Shown here piece after piece: positions 1 through 7,707 of a stretch of DNA of 44,196 bases. The DNA comes from Microvirga arvi (GTDB lineage Bacteria; Pseudomonadota; Alphaproteobacteria; Rhizobiales; Beijerinckiaceae), in contig NZ_JAFEMD010000041.1 of NCBI RefSeq assembly GCF_016892765.1, forward strand, positions 1 to 44,196, given 5' to 3'. The stretch's first letter is position 1, and each line of letters starts with the position of its first letter. Below the pieces are notes generated by a model that saw only the letters and a list, made by a program, of their open reading frames with translations, was not told the DNA's origin and did not search any database. The position numbers and the translations under genes are program-made.

Positions 1-281
1 GCCCTGCAGAACTTCCTGATAAGCGGCCTCCGCTTCATCAAGCCGGCCGAGTTCGCGCAGATCAGTCGCAGCCTCCATCTTCGCGGTCAGCTGGCTGGAA
101 TCGGCCGTCGCGGCAGCTTGAAACCAAGCCACAGCGGCGGCACGATCGCCACGCCTGCGCGCTACGTAGCCAAGCCCGAAGAGCGCACCAAAGTGATGTG
201 GCTTGCCCTGCAGAACTTCCTGATAAGCGGCCTCCGCTTCATCAAGCCGGCCGAGTTCGCGCAGATCAGTCGCAGCCTCCA
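1..281. repeat. Near-identical 77-bp direct repeat, 204-bp period, within TPR gene
   Basis: Bases 1-77 and 205-281 are almost identical. The period of 204 bp equals 68 codons, or two TPR units, so the repeat keeps the reading frame. DNA-level identity rather than only protein-level similarity suggests recent expansion by slippage or unequal recombination, or ongoing gene conversion. Confidence 0.85.
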
Positions 282-408
282 CTTTCAGGAGGTTCTGATC
301 AGGTGCGAGGGCGAGAGCGTCTTGGAAGTATTGAAGAGATGTTACGCGATCCCCCGAGCGACGAACCTGCCGCGCGAGGTCCAATAATCTTTGAGCTTCA
401 GCGTGCAT
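1..408 (-). CDS. Tetratricopeptide repeat protein, 3' end outside window
   Basis: The minus frame opens at an ATG at 408 (protein starts MHAEAQRLLDLARQ) and stays open to base 1, giving 136 codons of an incomplete protein. The translation is alpha-helical TPR sequence: units carry the usual small/large residue pattern, for example LRELGRLDEAEAAYQEVL and GLGYVARRRGDRAAAVAWF. Two 34-residue TPRs form a 68-residue unit that begins to repeat before the edge, and the coding DNA repeats almost exactly with a 204-bp period. TPR proteins serve as protein-protein scaffolds; in bacteria of this type they are often fused to glycosyltransferase or sulfotransferase domains downstream, but the C-terminal part is not visible, so no catalytic role can be assigned. 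It lies in the same direction as wecB with a gap of about 280 bp. The ribosome binding site is weak, so the start is probable rather than certain. Confidence 0.75.
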   Translation of the reverse strand, partial: MHAEAQRLLDLARQVRRSGDRVTSLQYFQDALALAPDQNLLKVEAATDLRELGRLDEAEAAYQEVLQGKPHHFGALFGLGYVARRRGDRAAAVAWFQAAATADSSQLTAKMEAATDLRELGRLDEAEAAYQEVLQG

Positions 409-684
409 GTACTATCAGTTCTTAATGGCAGTAGGCAAGTATCATGATTGTGTCGGTAAGTATAGCTGCCCAGGAGCAAAGGCGCGGAGTGGAACTGCCC
501 CATCTCTCAAAGTTTCAGCAGCAGTCCGGCTATACCATTGTGCTGGCGAGCTGTCCGCAGCACATTGCCTCAAAATATTGATCTCTGAAGCGGCGCGATC
601 AGGTATTCGCTAAAGTCCTAAGTTTACGACCGGTAGTCGAGAGTTTAAGATATAACAGGCAATAAAAGTGGCCTTGCGTGATCC
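409..684. other. Intergenic region between wecB and the TPR gene
   Basis: About 275 bp between two minus-strand genes. I see no convincing gene, terminator with a T-tract, or known RNA. Short open frames here lack ribosome binding sites and recognisable sequence. The promoter of the TPR gene presumably lies here. Confidence 0.4.
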
Positions 685-1731
685 CTAGAAGTCGGGTGCA
701 ACAAGAAGCTCCGCAACCTTGCGGCTGCTGCTACCATCACCAATGTCTGTAATCTCTTGGCGGGGTTGATAGTCTGCTACAGTCCACAGCCGGTTCCAGC
801 CAGCCTCAATCGTTTCCACGCACTCGGTGTCATTCCGAAGCGTCACACACGGAACCCGGTGAAAGTATGCCTCTTTCTGAAGCCCGCCTGAGTCAGTGAA
901 CACGGCGGCGGCATTGTGGGTCAACCAGGCCATATCCAGATAACCCAGCGGTTCGATCAGGCGGGTGCCCTTTGGCACAAGCCCCAGGCTGTCCATGAGC
1001 TTGCGGGTGCGGGGATGCACCGGCATCACAATCGGAGACCGCTCACCCTGCTGGGAGAGCCATGCCATCACGCGCGCAAAGCGCTCGGGGTCATCGGTGT
1101 TTTCCGCCCGATGAACCGTTGCAACGGCATACGTGCCCCGGGAGAGCTGCAATTCCTCCAGGATCCGGGAGCGGGCTTCCGCCTTGGCCACGGCCGCCTT
1201 GGCCACGTCGTACATGACGTCCCCCACGTGATGCACGCCGGCCGTGATGCCCTCTCGGGCCAGATTGGTGACGGCGGTTTGCGTCGGGCACAACAGCAAC
1301 GAACTCACGTGATCGGCCACAACCCGGTTGATCTCCTCCGCCATGCGGCGGTTGTAGGATCGCGTGCCGGCCTCCACATGGGCCACCGGAATGTGCAGTT
1401 TAGCCGCGGCCAGGGCACCGGCCACCGTCGAGTTGGTATCGCCGTAAACCAGAACCCAGTCTGGCCGCTCCCGCATCATCACCCCCTCGAGCTTCTCGAG
1501 CATGCGCCCCGTCATGGCACCATGGCTGACGCTGTTCACCTCCAGATTGTAAGCCGGGGAGGGGAGCTCGAGCTCCTCAAAGAAGACGCCTGACATCGCC
1601 TGATCAAAATGCTGACCCGTGTGAACGAGGATCTCCTGGATGCCGCCATGCTCCCGCAACGCGCGGCTCACCGCCGCAGCCTTGATAAATTGTGGCCGGA
1701 CGCCAACCACCGTTAAGACCTTCAATGCCAT
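685..1731 (-). CDS. wecB: UDP-N-acetylglucosamine 2-epimerase (non-hydrolysing)
   Basis: Interconverts UDP-GlcNAc and UDP-ManNAc in the cytoplasm, supplying ManNAc-type donors for surface polysaccharides. The 348-residue product has the family hallmarks in order: VGVRPQFIK near the N-terminus, HTGQH at about 37-41, VYGDTNS, HVEAGTRS (UDP binding), HRAENTD and the C-terminal TDSGGLQKEA motif. The frame could extend upstream to 1908, but those 59 residues do not resemble the family. The ATG at 1731 is preceded by AAGGGA at good spacing and gives the expected MALKVLTVVG start, so I use it. It is divergent from glmS, which makes the GlcN-6-P precursor of its substrate. Length is normal and all key motifs are present. 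Whether ManNAc or a ManNAc derivative (such as ManNAcA) is the final sugar cannot be told, because no wecC-like dehydrogenase is in the window. Confidence 0.93.
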   Translation of the reverse strand: MALKVLTVVGVRPQFIKAAAVSRALREHGGIQEILVHTGQHFDQAMSGVFFEELELPSPAYNLEVNSVSHGAMTGRMLEKLEGVMMRERPDWVLVYGDTNSTVAGALAAAKLHIPVAHVEAGTRSYNRRMAEEINRVVADHVSSLLLCPTQTAVTNLAREGITAGVHHVGDVMYDVAKAAVAKAEARSRILEELQLSRGTYAVATVHRAENTDDPERFARVMAWLSQQGERSPIVMPVHPRTRKLMDSLGLVPKGTRLIEPLGYLDMAWLTHNAAAVFTDSGGLQKEAYFHRVPCVTLRNDTECVETIEAGWNRLWTVADYQPRQEITDIGDGSSSRKVAELLVAPDF

Positions 1732-1987
1732 CCGTTGAAATCCCTTTGAAAGCAAGGTTCTAGGCGAAGGACCGCAGATATCCAGTCCACCGAAAAGGCC
1801 GGCCTGCCGTGCGCCTTGCCAGAGCAGCCACCCCAGCGTGGGTCTTCGCCGTAGGGCTTCGAGTCCCCTTGTCGTTTCCGGTGCTCCAACCCGGGTAGAG
1901 TCCGACACCGCACATGGCTTGATGCGTCGCCCTCTTCAGTATAAAGGCCATAACAAAGATTTAAATACTGCTGGGGCAAATTAAAGC
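1732..1987. promoter_or_regulatory. Divergent wecB/glmS intergenic region
   Basis: This 256-bp stretch separates divergently transcribed wecB and glmS, so both promoters should lie here. An upstream in-frame extension of wecB (to 1908) exists but shows no family similarity. The AT-rich part nearest glmS (about 1940-1985) is the likeliest site for its core promoter. I could not identify specific -35/-10 boxes with confidence. Confidence 0.4.
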
Positions 1988-3814
1988 ATGTGTGGAATCG
2001 TTGGGATTATTGGCAATACTTCGGCGGCGCCCCATGTCGTCGATGCATTGAAGCATCTTGAATATCGGGGCTACGACTCCGCGGGCGTCGCAACCTTGGA
2101 AAACGGAAAGGTTGAGCGCCGCCGCGCCGAAGGTAAGCTGCGCAATCTGCGGCAGAAGCTGTCCCACGCTCCCTTGTCCGGCACCGTCGGCATTGGTCAT
2201 ACCCGCTGGGCCACGCACGGAAAACCCAACGAGACCAACGCGCATCCCCATGCCACGGACAAACTGGCCGTCGTCCATAACGGCATCATCGAGAACTTCC
2301 GTGAACTGAAGGCTGATCTGGAGGCAAACGGCGTCCAGTTCGAATCAGAAACCGATACAGAGGTGGTGGCGCAACTGGTCACCTACGAGATGCGGCAGGG
2401 GCGGGGGCCGGTTGAGGCCGTCGCCGCGACGCTGCCGCGTCTGCGCGGCGCGTTTGCCCTCGGGTTCCTGTTTGCCGGCGAGGAGGATCTGCTGATCGGT
2501 GCCCGTCATGGTGCCCCCTTAGCCATCGGCTATGGCGACCGGGAGATGTTCTTGGGCTCCGATGCGCTCGTGCTCGCGCCCTTCACTGACGAAATCACCT
2601 ATCTGGAGGACGGCGACTGGGCGCTGCTGCGCCGCAGCGGTGCTTCCATTCACGATGCCGCAGGCCGGGTGGTGCAGCGGCCCCGCAGCAAGATCCAGAC
2701 GAGTTCCTTTATTGCGGACAAAGGCAATCATCGCCACTTCATGGCGAAGGAAATCCACGAGCAGCCCGAGGTCCTCGGACGAACCCTCGCGCACTATATC
2801 AACTTCGCCGCTGGCCGGGTTGAGCTTCCGTTCGAGTTGCCCTTTGACTTCAAGGATCTTTGCCAGATTTCGATCTCTGCCTGCGGAACGGCCTACCTTG
2901 CGGGTCTCATCGCGAAATACTGGTTCGAGCGCCTGGCGCGCATTCCCGTCGAGATCGATGTGGCGTCCGAGTTCCGCTACCGGGAGGCTCCGCTCCAGCC
3001 CGGCGGACTCGCCCTCTTCGTCTCGCAGTCCGGTGAGACCGCCGATACGCTGGCGTCGTTGCGGTATGCGACCGCGGAGAAGCTGCATACGCTCTCCGTG
3101 GTGAACGTGCCCACCTCTACCATGGCACGGGAAAGCACCGTTGTGGCCCCGACGCTCGCCGGCGTCGAGGTGGGGGTTGCCTCGACCAAGGCGTTCACCT
3201 GCCAGCTGGGCGTACTCCTCTGCCTCGCGATTGCCGCCGGACGCGCCCGCGGCACGCTCACTGAAGAAGCCGAGAAGGACTTGGTCGATGCTTTGGTGAA
3301 CATCCCAGGCCTGATCAACGACGCCATCAAACGCGAGCACCAGATCGAGGTTCTCTCCCGCGAGCTCTCCAAGGCCAAGGACGTGCTCTATCTCGGGCGC
3401 GGCACCTCCTATCCGCTTGCGATGGAGGGAGCCCTGAAGCTCAAGGAAATCTCCTACATCCACGCGGAAGGATATGCCGCCGGCGAGCTGAAGCACGGAC
3501 CCATCGCCCTCATCGACGAGACGATGCCGGTCATCGTGATCGCGCCCCACGACGCCATCTTCGAGAAGACCGTCTCCAACATGCAGGAAGTCGCGGCCCG
3601 CGGCGGACGCATCGTCCTGATCACGGACGAGCGGGGCGCTCTGGAAACGGGCCTCGAGACGATGGCCACCATCGTGATGCCGTCGGTGCACCCGATCGTG
3701 GCGCCGATCATCAATGCGGTTCCGATCCAGCTGCTTGCCTATCACACGGCCGTCTTCATGGGGAAGGACGTGGACCAGCCGCGCAACCTCGCCAAATCCG
3801 TGACGGTGGAGTGA
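1988..3814 (+). CDS. glmS: Glutamine-fructose-6-phosphate aminotransferase (isomerising)
   Basis: Makes glucosamine-6-phosphate from fructose-6-phosphate and glutamine, the entry step to UDP-GlcNAc for peptidoglycan, lipid A and surface glycans. The 608-residue length is normal. The N-terminal class II amidotransferase domain (about 1-230) begins MCGIVGIIG, with Cys2 as the nucleophile after Met removal, and has HTRWATHG and HNGIIEN. Two SIS domains follow: the first around 285-420 with ISACGTAYLAG and SQSGETADT, the second around 450-590 with LGRGTSYPLAMEGALKLKE and EGYAAGELKHGP. The C-terminus QPRNLAKSVTVE is the conserved glutaminase-coupling tail. It is first in its direction, divergent from wecB, and followed by a hairpin and a glmU remnant. 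The start is fixed by the need for an N-terminal Cys. Confidence 0.98.
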   Translation: MCGIVGIIGNTSAAPHVVDALKHLEYRGYDSAGVATLENGKVERRRAEGKLRNLRQKLSHAPLSGTVGIGHTRWATHGKPNETNAHPHATDKLAVVHNGIIENFRELKADLEANGVQFESETDTEVVAQLVTYEMRQGRGPVEAVAATLPRLRGAFALGFLFAGEEDLLIGARHGAPLAIGYGDREMFLGSDALVLAPFTDEITYLEDGDWALLRRSGASIHDAAGRVVQRPRSKIQTSSFIADKGNHRHFMAKEIHEQPEVLGRTLAHYINFAAGRVELPFELPFDFKDLCQISISACGTAYLAGLIAKYWFERLARIPVEIDVASEFRYREAPLQPGGLALFVSQSGETADTLASLRYATAEKLHTLSVVNVPTSTMARESTVVAPTLAGVEVGVASTKAFTCQLGVLLCLAIAAGRARGTLTEEAEKDLVDALVNIPGLINDAIKREHQIEVLSRELSKAKDVLYLGRGTSYPLAMEGALKLKEISYIHAEGYAAGELKHGPIALIDETMPVIVIAPHDAIFEKTVSNMQEVAARGGRIVLITDERGALETGLETMATIVMPSVHPIVAPIINAVPIQLLAYHTAVFMGKDVDQPRNLAKSVTVE

Positions 3815-3830
3815 ACTCTTCGCTGGAGCT

Positions 3831-3853
3831 TTATCGCTCCCATTGAGCGATAA
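3831..3853 (+). terminator. Hairpin downstream of glmS
   Basis: A perfect 9-bp inverted repeat, TTATCGCTC / GAGCGATAA with loop CCATT, starts 17 bases after the glmS stop. There is no following T-tract, so it may be a weak terminator, an mRNA 3' stabilising stem, or a protein-binding palindrome. Confidence 0.5.
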
Positions 3854-3892
3854 GGCTCTGCTGTGGTTGACTGATCGTAGCAAGCACCTCCA

Positions 3893-4180
3893 CCAAGTGG
3901 ATTGGAGATCAAGAACACGGAGCTGAGGGCTCGCGCGAAGGTCAGCCACCTGACCTATCTGGGAAACGCCAGTGTGGGCGCTGAGGCCAATAGCGGCGCG
4001 GGCACCATCACCTGCAATTGTGATGGCTTCGGCAAATACCGGACCGAGATTGGCGAGGGAGCCTTCACCGGCTCAAACTCCTTTCTGGTCGCCGTGGCGA
4101 CCATCCGTAAGGGTACTTTTGCCGGTTCCGGCTCAGTGATCACAGAGAATGTCCCGGGCGCTACGGGCTGGGCGCCATGA
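3893..4180 (+). pseudogene. glmU: Remnant of glmU 3' end (acetyltransferase left-handed beta-helix)
   Basis: The translation from about 3902 matches the C-terminal acetyltransferase domain of bifunctional GlmU: EIKNTELRARAKVSHLTYLG, then ANSGAGTITCNCDGFGKYRT, then EIGEGAFTGSNSFLVA and GSGSVITENVP. These are the hexapeptide-helix segments that bind acetyl-CoA and GlcN-1-P in GlmU. Only about 90 of some 450 residues remain: there is no uridylyltransferase domain upstream, no ATG, and the C-terminal tail is replaced by GATGWAP and a stop. Conserved positions are altered, for example CNC where the family has CNY. In many alphaproteobacteria glmU and glmS are adjacent, so this is probably the debris of a duplicated or rearranged glmU-glmS locus. 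An intact glmU must exist elsewhere. Confidence 0.85.
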
Positions 4181-4841
4181 TACTGACCTTTAACCGCGAC
4201 TTTGCGAAATCGGGAAGGCACTCAGCGACACCATGGCGGCCTTGCTGGATTGCCGTCTGTGCGATGCGGCTATGATCCAGATCCCCGAATCGAGGTTCCG
4301 CATGGGCCAGAAGGCGACGATTGGTGACAGCGTGCCGATGCAGACAATACAGCAGTCGTGAAGGGAGGCTCCCCCGGTTCGCCCAATCAGTTGTGGGAGG
4401 ATGACTGCTTATTGCCTGAATTGGCTATATTCTCTCTTCAATCAGATGCGAAAAATCTCAGCGGGGATTCTGGGAAACGCGACTTCACTGATTTCGGTCG
4501 AGGGTATGCCGGTCTGCATAGGCTCTTCTCATCAGTCCATGTCATAAGCCTCTGGCCAGGGCTGCCCGCATTCCAGCGTTTCGTTGGAATGATGTTCGCG
4601 ATTGGCAGAGAAGTTCTTCCAGAACCACGTTGTTCACGCGGCATAATCATCCGACACTAACCGACTTTGAATCCAGACAAAATGCCCCGCTTACAGCGTA
4701 TTGAAAGAAACAAGGTGACGCGCTATGCCTCGCGAGAGACCCCGCGGTTTTCCTGATTTCAAACGGGTCAGCGTAGTCTTAAGATTGGACCGGTGTCCGT
4801 CGTTTCCAATATAACATTTGGTCCCCAGTGAGCCTGCCCGG
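4181..4841. other. Gene-poor stretch between glmU remnant and GSCFA gene
   Basis: No convincing gene in about 660 bp. A plus-strand frame from 4358 to 4660 encodes 100 residues but has no family resemblance and shares its space with another frame on the opposite strand. A short stretch around 4200-4361 reads as a protein-like fragment (LLDCRLCDAAMIQIPE) ending at TGA 4359-4361 and may be further gene debris next to the glmU remnant. The promoter for the GSCFA gene is presumably near 4680-4830. Confidence 0.4.
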
Positions 4842-5891
4842 ATGAACCCCTACCAAAGTCTCCCACCAAGAGCATTCTGGAAAACTGCTGTCGCTCACGG
4901 TGATATCGATCAGATTTCCGGGCTTGGGCAGCCAACAAAGAAGCTTGAGCGCTCAGCAGCAGTTTCGACGGCGGGGAGTTGCTTTGCACAACACATCTCC
5001 AGGCAGTTGCGGGCCAACGGATTCAACTTCATTGATGCCGAACCCGCCCCGGAGTGGCTTATCAGGGAACGACGGGCCCAGTTTGGCTACGGGATCTTCT
5101 CCGCCCGCTTCGGCAACATCTATTCGAGTGCGCAGCTCAAACAGCTCATCCAGAGAGCGTCTGGGTCATTCACACCAACTGAAGCCGTATGGAGAACCGG
5201 AGAGCGCTTTTTCGATCCCTTCCGGCCCTCCATCGAGCCGAATGGGTTTGAAAGCGCCGCCGAGGTGCAGCGTAGCCAAGAAACGCACCTGCGATCGGTG
5301 GCCTCGATGTTCAAACGCACCGATGTCTTTATCTTTACCCTAGGGCTAACTGAAATCTGGCGGTCGAAGGAAGATGGTGCCGTTTACCCCTCGTGCCCCG
5401 GTGTACAGGCCGGATCTTTCGATGCGGGCAAGTACGAGTTCGTGAACCTGACCTTCGAACAGGTGATCAGTGACATGAGGTATGTCATCGACAAGCTTTT
5501 GAAGATCAGACCTCACATGCGCTTTATCTTTACGGTTTCTCCCGTGCCGCTCACGGCTACGGCATCCTCGTCACACGTCCTCACCGCAACGACATACTCC
5601 AAATCCGTCCTGCGGGCGGTTGCGGGGCAACTTGCAGAGCAGTACGAATGCGTCGACTACTTCCCCTCCTATGAGCTCATCACCGCCCCGGTCTTCCAAG
5701 GGCAGTTCTTCGACAGCAACATGCGTAATGTTAGACCCGCTGGCGTTGCGTTTGTGATGAAATCCTTCTTTCGGGATTTCTGCGAAAGCTCCCCTCCGGC
5801 AGAAGAGCACCAACCACGTTCCGTGACAGTTGAGCGGGACGACGAGGGCGTGATCTGTGATGAAGCCGTACTTGAGTTTTTTGCCCAATGA
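4842..5891 (+). CDS. GSCFA family protein (SGNH-like)
   Basis: The 349-residue product carries the family's name motif, GSCFA, at about residues 45-49 (STAGSCFAQH), followed by a FTLGLTEIW block and a FTVSPVPLTATAS block that are typical of GSCFA domain proteins. The family is related to SGNH/GDSL esterases and acyl-transferring enzymes, with the Ser or Cys of the first block as the presumed nucleophile region. Its biochemical reaction is not established, but members often sit in polysaccharide loci, suggesting acyl group addition or removal on a glycan. No signal peptide is visible, so it is probably cytoplasmic. I choose the ATG at 4842 (MNPYQSLPPRAFW), the usual family start, over a TTG at 4818. 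The stop overlaps the start of the next gene (ATGA), so the two are probably translationally coupled. Confidence 0.88.
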   Translation: MNPYQSLPPRAFWKTAVAHGDIDQISGLGQPTKKLERSAAVSTAGSCFAQHISRQLRANGFNFIDAEPAPEWLIRERRAQFGYGIFSARFGNIYSSAQLKQLIQRASGSFTPTEAVWRTGERFFDPFRPSIEPNGFESAAEVQRSQETHLRSVASMFKRTDVFIFTLGLTEIWRSKEDGAVYPSCPGVQAGSFDAGKYEFVNLTFEQVISDMRYVIDKLLKIRPHMRFIFTVSPVPLTATASSSHVLTATTYSKSVLRAVAGQLAEQYECVDYFPSYELITAPVFQGQFFDSNMRNVRPAGVAFVMKSFFRDFCESSPPAEEHQPRSVTVERDDEGVICDEAVLEFFAQ

Positions 5892-6607
5892 TTGAGCCAG
5901 TCCTTTTTGGCGACTCTCATGTTGCTACCTACATGCGGGCGGCGCGGGCGAACGGGGTGTCAACAATCAATGGATCGCCCTTAGGGGGCGCAAGGCTCTA
6001 CAACGAGCCGTTCTTTGAGATTGCAGATGGGCAGATGCGCTTCACCAGCGCCGAAACATCACAGAACTTCGTTCTGTTCAGACAGCGGACAAAAATTGAT
6101 GATCTCATACAGTGCCGCGGACGTTTGATCGTCTCGATGGGACTTGCCGCAGCACCGTTTTACGGTGACCGGCAATGGCAGAGCCGGTACTACGGCGCAT
6201 TGCCGTGTGGTGGACGTCAATTTGTCAGCTCGGCTGTGATTGAACAAATGATTTCCGACGCACAGAAGCCTGTCCTCGATTTCTACAAGGCAGGTCTAGA
6301 TCATGGGTTGATTGTCGCCTCGATCGCAGGCCCGCCGCCACAGCGAAGACATAGAGCTGTCGAGTGGCTGGGCTGTGACGCGGTGTTTGACCTGGAGGCC
6401 AGGTTTGAAGCGCCGGTGCGGCAGTACTTGGCCGAGCGCGGCTGCCCCATTATCGCGCCTGCGGATGTCGTCGATGGTGATGGCTTTCTACGAGAGGAGT
6501 ATTGGGGGCCAGACTGGGCGCACGCGAATGAAAAGTACGGTACTTTGGTGATCGAAACCGTCCTAAAGTTTGTCGGTGAGCGGCAACCCAGCCCGGTTGG
6601 CGCTTGA
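5888..6607 (+). CDS. SGNH hydrolase-like protein of unknown substrate
   Basis: A 239-residue protein whose ATG overlaps the stop of the GSCFA gene by four bases. It starts with VLFGDSHVATYM, which resembles SGNH block I (GDS) with the candidate nucleophile Ser at about residue 10. Near the C-terminus, GPDWAHANEKYG supplies a D-x-x-H pair like block V. A central RGRLIVSMGL stretch looks like a core strand. No signal peptide or membrane segment is seen. The fold assignment rests on these short motifs, so an acyl-esterase or acetyltransferase role is an inference, strengthened by coupling to the GSCFA gene. It could act with that protein on the same modified sugar. I do not recognise a named family. 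Confidence 0.7.
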   Translation: MIEPVLFGDSHVATYMRAARANGVSTINGSPLGGARLYNEPFFEIADGQMRFTSAETSQNFVLFRQRTKIDDLIQCRGRLIVSMGLAAAPFYGDRQWQSRYYGALPCGGRQFVSSAVIEQMISDAQKPVLDFYKAGLDHGLIVASIAGPPPQRRHRAVEWLGCDAVFDLEARFEAPVRQYLAERGCPIIAPADVVDGDGFLREEYWGPDWAHANEKYGTLVIETVLKFVGERQPSPVGA

Positions 6608-6708
6608 GCCGGTCGAATGTTGCAGCAAGGCAGAGCACGCTTATAAGGCAGTCCGCCCGTTGCCTAGTGTGATACCCCCCAACACACTGATCTATCAGCC
6701 AGGACGTC

Positions 6709-7491
6709 TTGGGCATTGCCGAATGTGACAGAGATCCATTACTGGGTCTCCTGCGCGGAGGAGTTAACACTGTGACTGGCCTCAAAGCTTTAATCGCGAC
6801 CGGCGATTTCGATTTTCTTGACTTCGGATGCAGCAAAGGTGGCTCCCTCCAGTTCGGGAAAAGCTTCTTTGGTGGACATCGGGGGCTTGGCGTCGACATC
6901 GATCCACAAAAGGTCGAGACGACCCGCGCGCTTGGGCTTGATGCGGTCGAGGGAGACGTCACACAGCTCAATCTTCCCGATAACTCTGTGTCCTTCGTTC
7001 TGATGCTTGACTTTCTTGAGCATCTCCCAGGCTTCGACCTGGCGCGGCGCGCCATCGCATCAGCCTGTCGAGTCGCCAAAGACTTTGTCTTCATCCGGCA
7101 TCCTTGGTTCGATGCAGATGGAGCCTTGATGGAGCACGGACTGAAGTTTTATTGGTCCGACTGGCATGGGCATCCCAACAACTTCGGTCAATTGTCATTT
7201 TATCGCGCCCTTGCCCGCAGCAAGGATGTGCATCAGTGGATGTTGTTTGGCCAGGATCGCGTCAAGGACAGCCACTCCCCTGATCTCCTCCCCCTGGATG
7301 CGCCGATGGACCTCCCTGCGATCGCGGCTGAAGTGGCACAGGCTAGGCCCAAGGTCGTGTTCAACTTCAAGGCTTACCGGCAGATCACCTGTCTGGTTCA
7401 GATCAACCCAGATTATCCGACCCAGCTGATCGTCGATCGGCTTCCTCGCTCCGAACACCTGTTCACGAGCGGAGCCGGTGACCGCTCTTAA
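6709..7491 (+). CDS. Class I SAM-dependent methyltransferase
   Basis: A 260-residue cytoplasmic protein with a Rossmann-type methyltransferase core: motif I FLDFGCSKGGS (about 36-46), the acidic end of strand 2 in GVDIDP (61-66), motif around EGDVTQLNLP (81-90) and the post-motif LMLDFLEHLPG (98-108). These mark SAM binding in the methyltransferase 11/25 type. The substrate is unknown; between glycan-modifying genes a sugar or lipid-linked glycan O-methylation is plausible but not shown. The chosen TTG start at 6709 has AGGA a few bases upstream; an alternative start further in is possible. It follows the SGNH-like gene after about 100 bp on the same strand and may be part of the same transcript. 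Confidence 0.85.
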   Translation: MGIAECDRDPLLGLLRGGVNTVTGLKALIATGDFDFLDFGCSKGGSLQFGKSFFGGHRGLGVDIDPQKVETTRALGLDAVEGDVTQLNLPDNSVSFVLMLDFLEHLPGFDLARRAIASACRVAKDFVFIRHPWFDADGALMEHGLKFYWSDWHGHPNNFGQLSFYRALARSKDVHQWMLFGQDRVKDSHSPDLLPLDAPMDLPAIAAEVAQARPKVVFNFKAYRQITCLVQINPDYPTQLIVDRLPRSEHLFTSGAGDRS

Positions 7492-7707
7492 AGCAGGCCC
7501 AACTTTGAAGGCTGACGTTCAAAAGCCGGGCTACTCTATCATAGGCCCAGTCAGTGCCCTGTACTGCGCCTCGGACGCAGATGGGCACCGAGATCAAACC
7601 TCCACTGGGGGTGGAGAGTGCTGGTGAGGCGCCGCGGAGACAGACCGTATCCTCGCGACCCACAATGGCTCGGTCATCGACGGACCTGCTGCCATGTCAA
7701 CGGGTAA

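Noticed and set aside
1732..1908. 59-residue N-terminal extension of wecB
   Set aside because: Unlike the family, and the internal ATG at 1731 has the better ribosome binding site and correct N-terminus.
2519..3949. Long minus-strand open frame of 476 codons opposite glmS
   Set aside because: Shadow of the certain glmS gene with no recognisable protein sequence.
4358..4660. A 100-codon plus-strand frame between glmU remnant and GSCFA gene
   Set aside because: No ribosome binding site, no family resemblance, and an equally long frame on the other strand; composition is not gene-like.
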